Below, piece by piece: positions 1 to 7,046 of a stretch of 16,451 nucleotides of DNA. The stretch covers positions 1 to 16,451 of the forward strand of contig URCT01000056.1 in the NCBI GenBank assembly GCA_900546385.1, in the 5' to 3' direction. The stretch comes from an uncultured Eubacteriales bacterium. GTDB taxonomy: Bacteria; Bacillota; Clostridia; Oscillospirales; CAG-382. The first letter of the stretch is position 1. Each line of letters begins with the position of its first letter. Position numbers and translations under genes: made by a program. The notes below the pieces were generated by a model. That model was given only the letters and a program-made list of their open reading frames with translations, was not told the origin of the DNA and did no database searches.

Positions 1-1
1 A

Positions 2-71
2 CTCCCTCGCAGGGAGCTCCGAGGTTCTGCAAACCTCGAATCAGCCCACCTAAACAACAACTTCCCACTAA
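2..71. repeat. Structured intergenic repeat, copy 1
   Basis: This copy opens with a 6-bp hairpin (CTCCCT, loop CGC, AGGGAG, 2-16). It continues with the invariant hairpin CGAGGTTCTGCAAACCTCG (20-38; 7-bp stem, 5-base loop), then AATCAGC and a linker ending in CAACTTCCCACTAAC. The same invariant hairpin recurs at 102-120 (82 bases on) and, inverted, at 16404-16422. There is no open frame of note. It is an intergenic repeat unit of unknown function; calling it a family is supported by three copies inside this window. Confidence 0.8.
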
Positions 72-181
72 CAAAATTAAAACCTTTCCCAAAGGGAGAA
101 TCGAGGTTCTGCAAACCTCGAATCAGCGCACAAAACATCAACTTCGCACGAACAGAATGAAATCCTCTGCCGCTTCGCGGC
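72..181. repeat. Structured intergenic repeat, copy 2 (inverted match at window end)
   Basis: It starts CAAAATTAAAACC, carries a variable first hairpin (CCTTT, loop CCC, AAAGG, 83-95), the invariant hairpin at 102-120, AATCAGC, a linker with CAACTTCGCAC, and ends in the hairpin GCCGC-TTC-GCGGC (169-181). By hand alignment its 110 bases match the reverse complement of 16343-16451 with about ten mismatches and one gap. Copy 1 joins it head to tail, so two units lie in tandem here. Confidence 0.85.
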
Positions 182-183
182 TT

Positions 184-202
184 CTTTCGGCTTCGCTGAA
201 AG
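184..202. repeat. Small hairpin next to the repeat block
   Basis: CTTTCGGC, loop TTC, GCTGAAAG forms an 8-bp stem with one G-T pair, directly after the GCCGC-TTC-GCGGC hairpin. It has the same TTC triloop as its neighbour. No T-run follows, so it is not a convincing terminator. Between 203 and 253 I see only AT-rich sequence that may hold the pyk promoter, without a clear -35/-10 pair. Confidence 0.55.
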
Positions 203-253
203 CCTCGTAAAACCCCCATAAAATTTCAAATCCATCCAAATACTATATTAAGG

Positions 254-267
254 AAAGGAGCCGCTCC
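254..267 (+). promoter_or_regulatory. pyk ribosome binding site with a possible occluding mini-hairpin
   Basis: AAAGGAG (254-260) lies eight bases before the ATG at 269 and fixes the start. The bases GGAG-CCG-CTCC (257-267) are self-complementary, so a short GC stem could cover the SD. This is a four-pair stem with a triloop and may be accidental. Confidence 0.6.
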
Positions 268-268
268 G

Positions 269-1693
269 ATGAGAAGAACCAAAATTGTTTGTACCCTTGG
301 CCCGGCAAGCGATAACGCTGCCATGCTCAAAAAACTGATTGCCTGCGGCATGAATGTTGCTCGCTTGAATTTTTCACACGGAACTCATGAAAGCCACCAA
401 AAAGTCATCGATACCTTTAAGAAAGTGCGAAAAGAGTCCGAGCAGCCGATCGCGCTGATGCTCGATACCAAAGGGCCGGAAATCCGCATTAAAACCTTTA
501 AGGATAACCAAAAGCCCATTCTTGCGGCAAACGACGAATTTGTCCTCACGACCCGTGAGATCGAAGGCGATAAACACGCCGTTTCCGTTTCCTATGCCGG
601 TCTCCCGTCGGAGCTGGTTCCCGGCAACCGCGTCTTGATCGACGACGGCCGCATCTGCTTGGAGGTTGTTTCCACCACGGATACCGATATTCTCTGCAAG
701 GTTCTTGCCGGCGGAGAAATCAGCAGCCGCAAGGGCATCAATATCCCGTATGCACATCTCGAAATGCCCTACTTAAGCGAACAGGATAAGGCCGACCTTG
801 TGTTCGGCATCCAAAACGACGTCGATTTCGTCGCAGCTTCCTTTGTCCGCTGCAAACAGGACGTCATCGACCTGCGCAAATTTCTTGATTATCACGGCGG
901 CCATGCCATTAAAATTATCTCGAAAATCGAAAATATCGAAGGAATCAATAACTTCGACGATATCCTCGCGCATTCCGACGGTATCATGGTCGCACGCGGC
1001 GATATGGGCGTTGAAGTGGAATATGAACGTCTGCCCGGTATCCAGAAAAAATTCATTAAGCGCTGCTATAAAGCCGGCAAAATGGTTATTACCGCCACCC
1101 AAATGCTCGAAAGCATGATCCATAACAGCACGCCGACCCGTGCCGAAATCACCGATGTGGCCAACGCCGTTTTTGACGGTACAAGTGCGGTCATGCTGTC
1201 CGGCGAAACCGCGATGGGCGACCATCCGGATCTTGTGGTCAGCGTCATGGCCAAAATCGTCTGCCGCGCCGAAACCGATTATTTCGATATGCAGATGCAG
1301 GATGACGGCCCGTATGTCATGGATACCAAGGATAAAACCAACGCCATCTGCGATGCCGCCTGCACCACGGCACGCGACCTCAACGCCAAAGCCATCATCG
1401 CCGTCACAAAATCCGGCGAAACGGCGCGCCGCGTGTCCAAATTCCGCCCGGCCGAAGCCATTGTTGCGGCAACGCCCGAGCTTAAGACCTTCCATCAGCT
1501 CTCACTTTCGTGGGGCGTTCTGCCGGTGCTGGCACTCAACCAGGATAACGAGGAAAAGCTGTTTATGCACGCCGTCGATTGCGCCAAACAGACCGATATC
1601 GTTTCCAAAGGCGATACGGTGGTCATCACGGCAGGACTTCCGCTCAATACGCCCGGTACGACCAACCTTTTGAAGGTCGAAACCGTTCGTTAA
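269..1693 (+). CDS. pyk: Pyruvate kinase
   Basis: This cytosolic enzyme catalyses the last step of glycolysis, moving phosphate from phosphoenolpyruvate to ADP. At 474 residues it has the usual length for the form without the C-terminal PEP-utiliser-like extension found in Bacillus. Visible motifs are KIVCTLGPAS (5-14), NVARLNFSHG (29-38), the active-site signature around IISKIENIEGI (K219, E221), the metal-binding RGDMG (243-247) and ATQMLESM (276-283). The E of DTKGPEIR (E71) is at the position where K+-dependent pyruvate kinases carry Glu and K+-independent ones carry Lys, so K+ dependence is predicted. The start is set by AAAGGAG eight bases upstream. It is a single-gene unit: a strong terminator follows 20 bases after the stop. 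Its identity is secure from full-length family motifs. Confidence 0.97.
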   Translation: MRRTKIVCTLGPASDNAAMLKKLIACGMNVARLNFSHGTHESHQKVIDTFKKVRKESEQPIALMLDTKGPEIRIKTFKDNQKPILAANDEFVLTTREIEGDKHAVSVSYAGLPSELVPGNRVLIDDGRICLEVVSTTDTDILCKVLAGGEISSRKGINIPYAHLEMPYLSEQDKADLVFGIQNDVDFVAASFVRCKQDVIDLRKFLDYHGGHAIKIISKIENIEGINNFDDILAHSDGIMVARGDMGVEVEYERLPGIQKKFIKRCYKAGKMVITATQMLESMIHNSTPTRAEITDVANAVFDGTSAVMLSGETAMGDHPDLVVSVMAKIVCRAETDYFDMQMQDDGPYVMDTKDKTNAICDAACTTARDLNAKAIIAVTKSGETARRVSKFRPAEAIVAATPELKTFHQLSLSWGVLPVLALNQDNEEKLFMHAVDCAKQTDIVSKGDTVVITAGLPLNTPGTTNLLKVETVR

Positions 1694-1713
1694 AACAGAA
1701 AATTACGTTTGTG

Positions 1714-1747
1714 CGCAGGGAAATCGGATGGTTTCTCTGCGTTTTTT
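1714..1747 (+). terminator. Rho-independent terminator of pyk
   Basis: CGCAGGGAAA (1714-1723) pairs with TTTCTCTGCG (1732-1741) as ten pairs including one G-U, with an 8-base loop, and is followed at once by six T (1742-1747). Confidence 0.93.
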
Positions 1748-1777
1748 AGCGAAAAACGGCGTGTGAGATGCCGAAAG

Positions 1778-1799
1778 GCGGACAATGTTCCGCGTTTTT
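1778..1799 (+). terminator. Possible second (back-up) terminator
   Basis: GCGGA (1778-1782) pairs with TCCGC (1789-1793) across a 6-base loop and is followed by GTTTTT. The A-run at 1752-1756 with CG can also pair with CGTTTTT (1793-1799), giving a longer alternative stem. It is weaker than the first hairpin. Confidence 0.55.
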
Positions 1800-1863
1800 A
1801 TACAAATTTTACCGCATATATACACCGATCTTGCATGAAAATGTAGTTTTTTTATCTTACTAC

Positions 1864-1892
1864 TTGACAAAAGCCCAAAATGTGTGTAATAT
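1864..1892 (+). promoter_or_regulatory. Promoter of the branched-chain amino acid operon
   Basis: A perfect TTGACA (1864-1869) is separated by 17 bases from TAATAT (1887-1892; four of six to consensus). A perfect TATAAT also exists at 1899-1904, but it sits 29 bases from the -35, too far to pair with it. The start of transcription is expected near 1899. Confidence 0.7.
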
Positions 1893-1900
1893 ATATCCTA

Positions 1901-1927
1901 TAATATAAGTCGTAAGGCTTTATATTA
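1901..1927 (+). promoter_or_regulatory. Inverted repeat at the transcription start (candidate operator)
   Basis: TAATATAA (1901-1908) and TTATATTA (1920-1927) are perfect 8-base inverted arms around an 11-base spacer. They lie just downstream of the predicted start point, where repressors of amino acid uptake operons often bind. An RNA hairpin is the alternative reading. No regulator gene lies nearby. Confidence 0.5.
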
Positions 1928-1935
1928 AAAAAATC

Positions 1936-1950
1936 TTGCGCATTGCGCAA
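1936..1950 (+). promoter_or_regulatory. Palindrome TTGCGCATTGCGCAA next to the SD
   Basis: This is a perfect odd palindrome (7+1+7) that ends three bases before the GGAGG ribosome binding site (1954-1958). It could be a second operator half or a small hairpin affecting initiation. Confidence 0.5.
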
Positions 1951-1965
1951 ATTGGAGGAATTTTT

Positions 1966-3123
1966 ATGAAAAAACTTTTAGCTGTCGTTCTTGCAGCGTG
2001 TACGGCTTTTGCGCTCGCCTCCTGCAATAACAATGCCGGAAACAACGGTGATAACCAAGGCAATTCCGACGGTTCCTACACCTCCGGCAACACCGAATAT
2101 GTCATCGGCTGCACCGGTCCGCTTACCGGCGATGCTTCCAGCTACGGTATTTCCGTTCAAGAGGGTGCTACCCTTGCGATTGAGGAAATCAACGCAAACG
2201 GCGGCCTAAACGGTGTTAACTTCAAGCTTGATATGAAAGACGATAAAGCTACCGCTGCCGATGCAGCTTCCGGTTACGATCTGCTTTATGAAGCAGGTAT
2301 GCAGGCCTCCCTCGGCTCGGTAACCTCCGGCTCTTGCGCTTCCTTTGCTGCAAAAGCTGCTCAGGATCACCTCTTCTTCATCACGCCTTCCGCTTCTGCG
2401 GCTGCTATCACCGATACCGGTGACAACGCTTTCCGCGTCTGCTTCGGCGACCCGGACCAGGGCGTTCTCGCTGCTCAAGAAATCAACGAAAAGTATGAGA
2501 CCGTCGGCGTTATCTACGATACCAGCGACCCGTATTCGTCCGGTATTTACGAAGCCTTCAAGGGCGAAATGGAAAAGCTCGGCAAGGAATATTCCGTGCA
2601 GACCTTCGACGCTGAAAACAAGAAGGACTTCTCCACGCAGGTAGAAGCTCTCAAGGATTGCGACGTTATCTTCCTTCCGTTCTACTACACCGAAGCAGGC
2701 CTTGTCGCTAAGACGGCTGTTGCCAAAGGCTCTGACGCCGTTCTCTTCGGCTGCGACGGTTTTGACGGTATCGCTGATCAGATCGATTCCACCGTTACCA
2801 ACACCATCCGTTACATCACGCCGTTCGATGTCAACAGCACCGACGAAAACGTCAAGAGCTTTGTAGATGCTTACCAAGCAAAATACAACAAGCTCCCCGA
2901 CCAGTTCGCTGCTGACGGCTACGACGCTGTATACGTAATCTACGAAGCAATGCAGAAGGCTGGCGTAAACGATGTCACCATCAGTGCCTCCGACCTTTGC
3001 GCAAAGCTTATCCCGGTTGTAACCGGCGACGATTTCACCTATGTCGGCGCTACCGGCACCATGACTTGGGATGCAAGCGGTGCCTGCAACAAGGTTCCGA
3101 CCATTGTTGAATTGAACAAATAA
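1966..3123 (+). CDS. livJ: Branched-chain amino acid ABC transporter, lipoprotein substrate-binding protein
   Basis: It captures branched-chain amino acids (or a related amino acid) outside the membrane and hands them to LivHM. The N-terminus has a Gram-positive lipoprotein signal with lipobox LASC and the lipidated Cys at residue 20, then an Asn/Gly/Ser-rich flexible linker to about residue 43. A periplasmic-binding-protein-like fold of the Leu/Ile/Val family follows (GCTGPLTGDASSYG, LAIEEINANGGLNG, VGVIYDTSDPYSSG, FAADGYDAVYVIYEAM). I chose the ATG at 1966 (385 residues) over an in-frame TTG at 1936 because GGAGG sits seven bases before it and the signal peptide starts there. It is the first gene of a five-gene operon, with 270 structured bases before livH. 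Exact substrate preference cannot be read from sequence. Confidence 0.93.
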   Translation: MKKLLAVVLAACTAFALASCNNNAGNNGDNQGNSDGSYTSGNTEYVIGCTGPLTGDASSYGISVQEGATLAIEEINANGGLNGVNFKLDMKDDKATAADAASGYDLLYEAGMQASLGSVTSGSCASFAAKAAQDHLFFITPSASAAAITDTGDNAFRVCFGDPDQGVLAAQEINEKYETVGVIYDTSDPYSSGIYEAFKGEMEKLGKEYSVQTFDAENKKDFSTQVEALKDCDVIFLPFYYTEAGLVAKTAVAKGSDAVLFGCDGFDGIADQIDSTVTNTIRYITPFDVNSTDENVKSFVDAYQAKYNKLPDQFAADGYDAVYVIYEAMQKAGVNDVTISASDLCAKLIPVVTGDDFTYVGATGTMTWDASGACNKVPTIVELNK

Positions 3124-3146
3124 GGATCGGATTTCCAATCGCGACG

Positions 3147-3178
3147 GAAGCTCCGTCAGAGTGATTTGACGGAGCTTC
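3147..3178 (+). terminator. 12-bp hairpin after livJ (attenuating or 3'-stabilising)
   Basis: GAAGCTCCGTCA (3147-3158) and TGACGGAGCTTC (3167-3178) form a perfect 12-bp stem with an 8-base loop, 23 bases past the livJ stop. The nearest T-run (3194-3200) begins 15 bases after the stem, so this is not a classical terminator. Partial termination or protection of the livJ message from 3' decay is more likely. Confidence 0.7.
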
Positions 3179-3200
3179 TCCGACATATTTTGGTTTTTTT

Positions 3201-3225
3201 CGGCGAAACGTTCTTTCGCCGTTTT
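3201..3225 (+). terminator. Second hairpin in the livJ-livH gap
   Basis: CGGCGAAA (3201-3208) pairs with TTTCGCCG (3214-3221) around a 5-base loop. It is preceded by a T7 run and followed by TTTT, and may act as a weak terminator. Confidence 0.5.
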
Positions 3226-3273
3226 GGCATATTTATGACAAGTGCCTTTGTGAGTCGGCCGAACGGACAAGCC

Positions 3274-3305
3274 GGAACCGTCCGGAATGCACCGGACAGG
3301 TTTCC
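3274..3305 (+). other. Third hairpin in the livJ-livH gap
   Basis: GTCCGG (3280-3285) and CCGGAC (3292-3297) pair perfectly. The stem is extended by GGAACC (3274-3279) with GGTTTCC (3299-3305) across small bulges. No T-run follows. It is a structural element in the operon leader of livH. Confidence 0.45.
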
Positions 3306-3393
3306 GACCGGAAAAAACCGAAATATAGGCGTGTCGCACGCGTTGCAGGCAAATACCAATGTACTTCGGTACAGATAGGCAGGAGATTTTATT

Positions 3394-4260
3394 ATGATTA
3401 CCTTGATAGACGGACTGAGCCTCGGCAGTATTTATGCCCTGATCGCGCTCGGTTATACCATGGTATACGGCATCGCGAAGATGCTGAACTTCGCGCATGG
3501 CGATATCATCATGGTCGGCGCATATGCCATTCTCGTTACAATGACGACCTCCGGCAATCCGATTGTCGGCGTTGTTGCTTCGATTGTCGTCTGTACGCTT
3601 CTCGGCGTGCTTATCGAAAAAGCTGCCTATAAGCCGCTGCGCGGTGCCTCACCGCTTGCCGTGCTTATCACGGCCATTGGCGTCAGCTACCTCTTGCAAA
3701 GCTTGGCACAGCTGATCTTCGAATCCAAATCCAAGCCTGTTCCGGGTTGGAAGTTTGCGGACATCCCGTTCTTGAAGCATTACGGCATCAGCACGGCGGC
3801 GGTGGTTACACTTGTGGCCGGTGCGATTATCATGGTCGGCTTAACGGTGTTTATCAATGTCACCCGTACCGGACGTGCCATGCTTGCCGTTTCCGAAGAC
3901 CGCGGCGCGGCCATCTTAATGGGCATTAACGTCAACCGCATTATCACCATCACCTTTGCCATCGGCTCGGCACTGGCCGCTTTTGCCGGTATGTTCTATC
4001 TTTTGCAGATTCCGAACGCCGAACCGACGCTCGGCGCTATGCCGGGCATCAAGGCCTTCACGGCGGCGGTCATCGGCGGTATCGGCTCGATTCCGGGAGC
4101 TATGCTCGGCGGTATTTTGCTCGGTGTTATCGAAAAAGTCTGCCTCAGCGTTCCGGTGCTGGCACCGTATACAACGGCTCTGGAATTCAGCTTGTTGATT
4201 GTGATTCTGCTTGTTCGCCCGACCGGTATTTTGGGCAAAAAGCTCAGAGAGAAGGTGTAA
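3394..4260 (+). CDS. livH: Branched-chain amino acid ABC transporter permease LivH
   Basis: One of the two membrane subunits that form the translocation path for branched-chain amino acids. It is 288 residues long, normal for LivH, and almost entirely hydrophobic helices. Family features are LGSIYALIALGYTMVYGIAKMLNFAHGD near the N-terminus, AVSEDRGAAILMGINVNR as the cytoplasmic coupling loop that contacts the ATPases, and AVIGGIGSIPGAMLGGILLGVIE near the end. AGGAG lies eight bases before the ATG. It follows livJ after a hairpin-rich gap and precedes livM by three bases, so H, M, G and F are probably translated together. Confidence 0.95.
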   Translation: MITLIDGLSLGSIYALIALGYTMVYGIAKMLNFAHGDIIMVGAYAILVTMTTSGNPIVGVVASIVVCTLLGVLIEKAAYKPLRGASPLAVLITAIGVSYLLQSLAQLIFESKSKPVPGWKFADIPFLKHYGISTAAVVTLVAGAIIMVGLTVFINVTRTGRAMLAVSEDRGAAILMGINVNRIITITFAIGSALAAFAGMFYLLQIPNAEPTLGAMPGIKAFTAAVIGGIGSIPGAMLGGILLGVIEKVCLSVPVLAPYTTALEFSLLIVILLVRPTGILGKKLREKV

Positions 4261-4263
4261 GAC

Positions 4264-5448
4264 ATGGCAGGTTATTTCAAAAGTGCGAAAAAAGATTTCA
4301 AAATCAAATATTCCATCAATTATCTGTTGGTGCTTGCCATCCTTGCGGCCGGTTTGATTATGTATTTTACCGGCGGTCTTAAAATGTCGTATGCACGCCT
4401 GTTTACCCAAATCGGCTTCAGCGTCATTTTGGCGGTGTCCTTGAACCTTGTGGTCGGCTATTTGGGTGAACTCAGCTTGGGACACGCCGGTTTTATGTGT
4501 ATCGGCGCCTATGTCGGCGGTAAATTTGCTCTTTCGCTCACGCAGGCGATTCCCAATAAGCTAATCGTTTTGATCCTTGCCATGCTTGTTGGCGGCTTGG
4601 TTTCGGCGGTGTTCGGCTTTGTCATCGGTCTTCCGAGCCTTCGTCTGAAGGGCGACTATCTTGCCATTGTGACGCTTGCTTTCGGCGAAATTGTCCGCAA
4701 CATTTTCAAGAACCAAAAGATTTTCGGCGGTGCGATGGGCTTGCAGACCGGCGCAATCCAGTATGACAGCCGTCAACGCCCGACCTTATATATCGTTACA
4801 TTCGTTGTGGCACTTGTCATGCTGGTGCTCATTCAGAACTTCATCCGTTCGAAACACGGCAGAGCCGTTACCGCCGTGCGCGATAACGAAATCGCCGCCA
4901 AAGCCATGGGCATCAACGTTACGTTTTATAAACTGTTCGTCTTTATTTTGGCTGCCTTTTTTGCCGGTATTGCCGGTGTCATCTACAGCCACTATACCGC
5001 AACGGTGCTCTATTCCTTCTTCTCGTACAACTATTCCATCGAGATTTTGGTTATGGTGGTTCTCGGCGGCATGGGCAGCATCACCGGTTCCATCATCGCG
5101 GCAGTGCTTGTGCCGATCATCAACTATCTGCTTCAAAACTATGTCCCGGCGGATTTGGCCGCATTGCGCTACCTGATCTACGCGTTGGTACTCATCTTCA
5201 TCGTTGTGTTCAGCAATGCACCGGCCTTGCAGCCGTTGCGTGACAAACTGCGCATTCCTGTGCTGTTGAAGAAGCTAAGAAAGCATCAAAAACACGACCC
5301 GGCGAAATTCAAGGACGACGAAGCTTCGTGGGACCGTGTGCCGACCAAGATTCCGATGGATGCCATTTTGACCACGGATATCAATCCGAACCGCACGAAT
5401 ACCGGCAATCCCGATATCGGCGATTCCAAAGGAGGTAAATCCAAATGA
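4264..5448 (+). CDS. livM: Branched-chain amino acid ABC transporter permease LivM
   Basis: The second membrane subunit of the uptake system. It carries the LivM hallmark GELSLGHAGFMCIGAY (68-83), LRLKGDYLAIVTLAFGEI (126-143) and the coupling loop AVRDNEIAAKAMGINV (204-219). The hydrophobic part ends near residue 324. An unusually long charged, probably disordered cytoplasmic tail of about 70 residues follows (KKLRKHQKHDP, then a Pro/Asp/Asn-rich stretch), making it 394 residues against roughly 300-360 for common relatives. The end of the tail (Lys-Gly-Gly-Lys) is encoded by the SD of livG. The stop overlaps the livG start as ATGA. Confidence 0.94.
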   Translation: MAGYFKSAKKDFKIKYSINYLLVLAILAAGLIMYFTGGLKMSYARLFTQIGFSVILAVSLNLVVGYLGELSLGHAGFMCIGAYVGGKFALSLTQAIPNKLIVLILAMLVGGLVSAVFGFVIGLPSLRLKGDYLAIVTLAFGEIVRNIFKNQKIFGGAMGLQTGAIQYDSRQRPTLYIVTFVVALVMLVLIQNFIRSKHGRAVTAVRDNEIAAKAMGINVTFYKLFVFILAAFFAGIAGVIYSHYTATVLYSFFSYNYSIEILVMVVLGGMGSITGSIIAAVLVPIINYLLQNYVPADLAALRYLIYALVLIFIVVFSNAPALQPLRDKLRIPVLLKKLRKHQKHDPAKFKDDEASWDRVPTKIPMDAILTTDINPNRTNTGNPDIGDSKGGKSK

Positions 5449-6221
5449 GCGAACCCATGTTAAAAACGGAAAACCTCGGCATTACCTTCGGCGGCTTAAA
5501 GGCGGCAAATAACGTCAATATCACCATCGAAAAGAAAGAATTGTACGGCCTTATCGGGCCGAACGGTGCCGGAAAAACGACCGTGTTCAACCTGCTTACC
5601 GGCGTGTATCAGCCGACCTACGGCAAATTTTACCTCGACGGCGAGGATCTGACCGGCAAAACCCAAGAAGCCATCAATCATAAAGGCATCGCGCGCACCT
5701 TCCAGAACATCCGCTTGTTCAACAACATGACGGTCGTCAGCAATGTTATGGTCGGCCTTCATAACCGTCCGGAATATCGCTGCTCGGCAGCAGAAAGTAT
5801 GCTCCGCCTGCCGATCCATTATGCCAACGAAACGCGTATGCGTGATAAGGCAAAGGAATTACTCGACATTTTCGGCCTCAAAGAAGAGCGTAACATTCTT
5901 GCCTGCAACCTGCCCTACGGCAAACAGAGAAAGCTCGAAATTGCCCGTGCGCTTGCCACATCGCCCAAGTTACTGTTGTTAGACGAACCGGCCGCCGGCA
6001 TGAACCCGAACGAGACGGCAGAGCTTATGGATACCATCCGGCTCATCAATCGTGAGTTCGATATGACAATCTTGCTCATCGAACACGATATGAAGCTTGT
6101 TTCGGGCATTTGCGAGGAAGTGACGGTCTTAAACTTCGGTCAAGTGCTTGCGGAGGGCGAAACCTCTAAGGTTTTGAATGATCCGAACGTCATTACCGCC
6201 TATCTCGGCGAAGACGAGTAA
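5445..6221 (+). CDS. livG: Branched-chain amino acid ABC transporter ATP-binding protein LivG
   Basis: One of two ATPases powering the uptake complex on the cytoplasmic face. It has Walker A GPNGAGKT (38-45), Q-loop Q87 in ARTFQNIRLF, a LivG-type signature NLPYGKQ (155-161), Walker B LLLLDE (176-181) followed by PAAGMNP, and switch His H214 in LIEHDM. All catalytic residues are present. The length of 258 fits the family. The ATG overlaps the livM stop by four bases and is preceded by AAAGGAGG, which implies translational coupling. Confidence 0.96.
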   Translation: MSEPMLKTENLGITFGGLKAANNVNITIEKKELYGLIGPNGAGKTTVFNLLTGVYQPTYGKFYLDGEDLTGKTQEAINHKGIARTFQNIRLFNNMTVVSNVMVGLHNRPEYRCSAAESMLRLPIHYANETRMRDKAKELLDIFGLKEERNILACNLPYGKQRKLEIARALATSPKLLLLDEPAAGMNPNETAELMDTIRLINREFDMTILLIEHDMKLVSGICEEVTVLNFGQVLAEGETSKVLNDPNVITAYLGEDE

Positions 6222-6245
6222 AGCGCGAGAAGGAGGAAATCGGAA

Positions 6246-6956
6246 ATGGCAATGCTTACAGTTGAAAATTTACAAGTATATTATGGCATGATCAACGCCA
6301 TCAAGGGCGTTTCGTTTACGGTCGATGCCGGTGAAATCATCGCGCTGATCGGTGCCAACGGCGCCGGAAAAACCACCATTCTGCACACCATCACGGGTCT
6401 TGTGACGCCGCGTTCCGGTTCGATTGTGTTTGAAGGCCATGATCTTTTGAAAACGCCGGCACACAAAATCGTGTCGCTCGGCATGGCGCACGTGCCGGAA
6501 GGCCGCCGTATTTTCCAAGAGTTAACGGTGTACGATAACCTGCGGCTCGGTGCGTTTACGCTGCATGACAACAAACGCTATGACAGCAACCTTGCGTATG
6601 TGTACAAGCATTTTCCGCGCTTGGAAGAGCGCAAAAAGCAGATCGCCGGCACGCTTTCCGGCGGTGAGCAGCAAATGCTCGCCATGGGACGTGCGCTCAT
6701 GTCCAACCCGAAAATCATCTTGATGGATGAACCGTCCATGGGTCTTTCGCCGCTTTTGGTGAATGAGATTTTCCATATCATCCGCGAGGTGTCCGCCGAC
6801 GGCACAACGGTGCTGCTTGTCGAGCAGAACGCCAAAAAGGCACTTTCGATCGCCAATCGCGCGTATGTGCTTGAGACCGGCACGATTTCGCTGTCCGGCA
6901 ACGCGGCGGATCTGATGGGCAATGAACAGGTGAAAAAAGCCTATCTCGGTGAATAA
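6246..6956 (+). CDS. livF: Branched-chain amino acid ABC transporter ATP-binding protein LivF
   Basis: The second ATPase of the complex and last gene of the operon. It shows Walker A GANGAGKT (36-43), signature LSGGEQ (137-142), Walker B IILMDE (157-162) and the LivF-typical LVEQN, where Q194 occupies the usual switch-His position. At 236 residues it has standard length. AAGGAGG precedes the start, 24 bases after livG. The strong hairpin at 6974 closes the operon. Confidence 0.96.
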   Translation: MAMLTVENLQVYYGMINAIKGVSFTVDAGEIIALIGANGAGKTTILHTITGLVTPRSGSIVFEGHDLLKTPAHKIVSLGMAHVPEGRRIFQELTVYDNLRLGAFTLHDNKRYDSNLAYVYKHFPRLEERKKQIAGTLSGGEQQMLAMGRALMSNPKIILMDEPSMGLSPLLVNEIFHIIREVSADGTTVLLVEQNAKKALSIANRAYVLETGTISLSGNAADLMGNEQVKKAYLGE

Positions 6957-6973
6957 TGCGAAGCAAAAAAACG

Positions 6974-7001
6974 ACCGCCCGGCGTGTTGCCGGGCGGTTT
7001 T
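6974..7001. terminator. Bidirectional terminator hairpin after livF
   Basis: ACCGCCCGGC (6974-6983) and GCCGGGCGGT (6989-6998) form a perfect 10-bp stem with loop GTGTT. On the plus strand TTTTA follows. On the minus strand the A-run at 6965-6971 reads as a T-run, so the hairpin can also end the threonine aldolase message. Confidence 0.92.
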
Positions 7002-7012
7002 AATGATTGACA

Positions 7013-7046
7013 CGAGCCAATTTCGTTGGCTCGCGTTCTTTTTTTC
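7013..7046 (+). terminator. Second terminator after livF
   Basis: CGAGCCAA (7013-7020), loop TTTCG, TTGGCTCG (7026-7033) is an 8-bp stem followed by CGTTC and a T-run to 7045 on the plus strand. With the previous hairpin it forms a double barrier between the convergent genes. Confidence 0.85.

Noticed and set aside
1..202. CRISPR-like array suggested by the repeated hairpin
   Set aside because: There are only two tandem units; the intervening sequence is itself repeated rather than unique spacers, and no cas genes are present.
773..1495. 240-codon minus-strand frame opposite pyk
   Set aside because: Shadow of the pyruvate kinase reading frame. The His/Gly/Phe/Asp-rich composition is typical of antisense translation.
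3166..3378. Overlapping 70- and 67-codon frames in the livJ-livH gap
   Set aside because: Both run through the three hairpins, use non-ATG starts or lack an SD, and look like translated structure rather than protein.
2206..3498. 430-codon open frame on the minus strand opposite livJ
   Set aside because: It lies antisense to a clear lipoprotein binding protein gene, shows no family motifs, and is explained by the host gene's strong third-position bias, which removes antisense stops.
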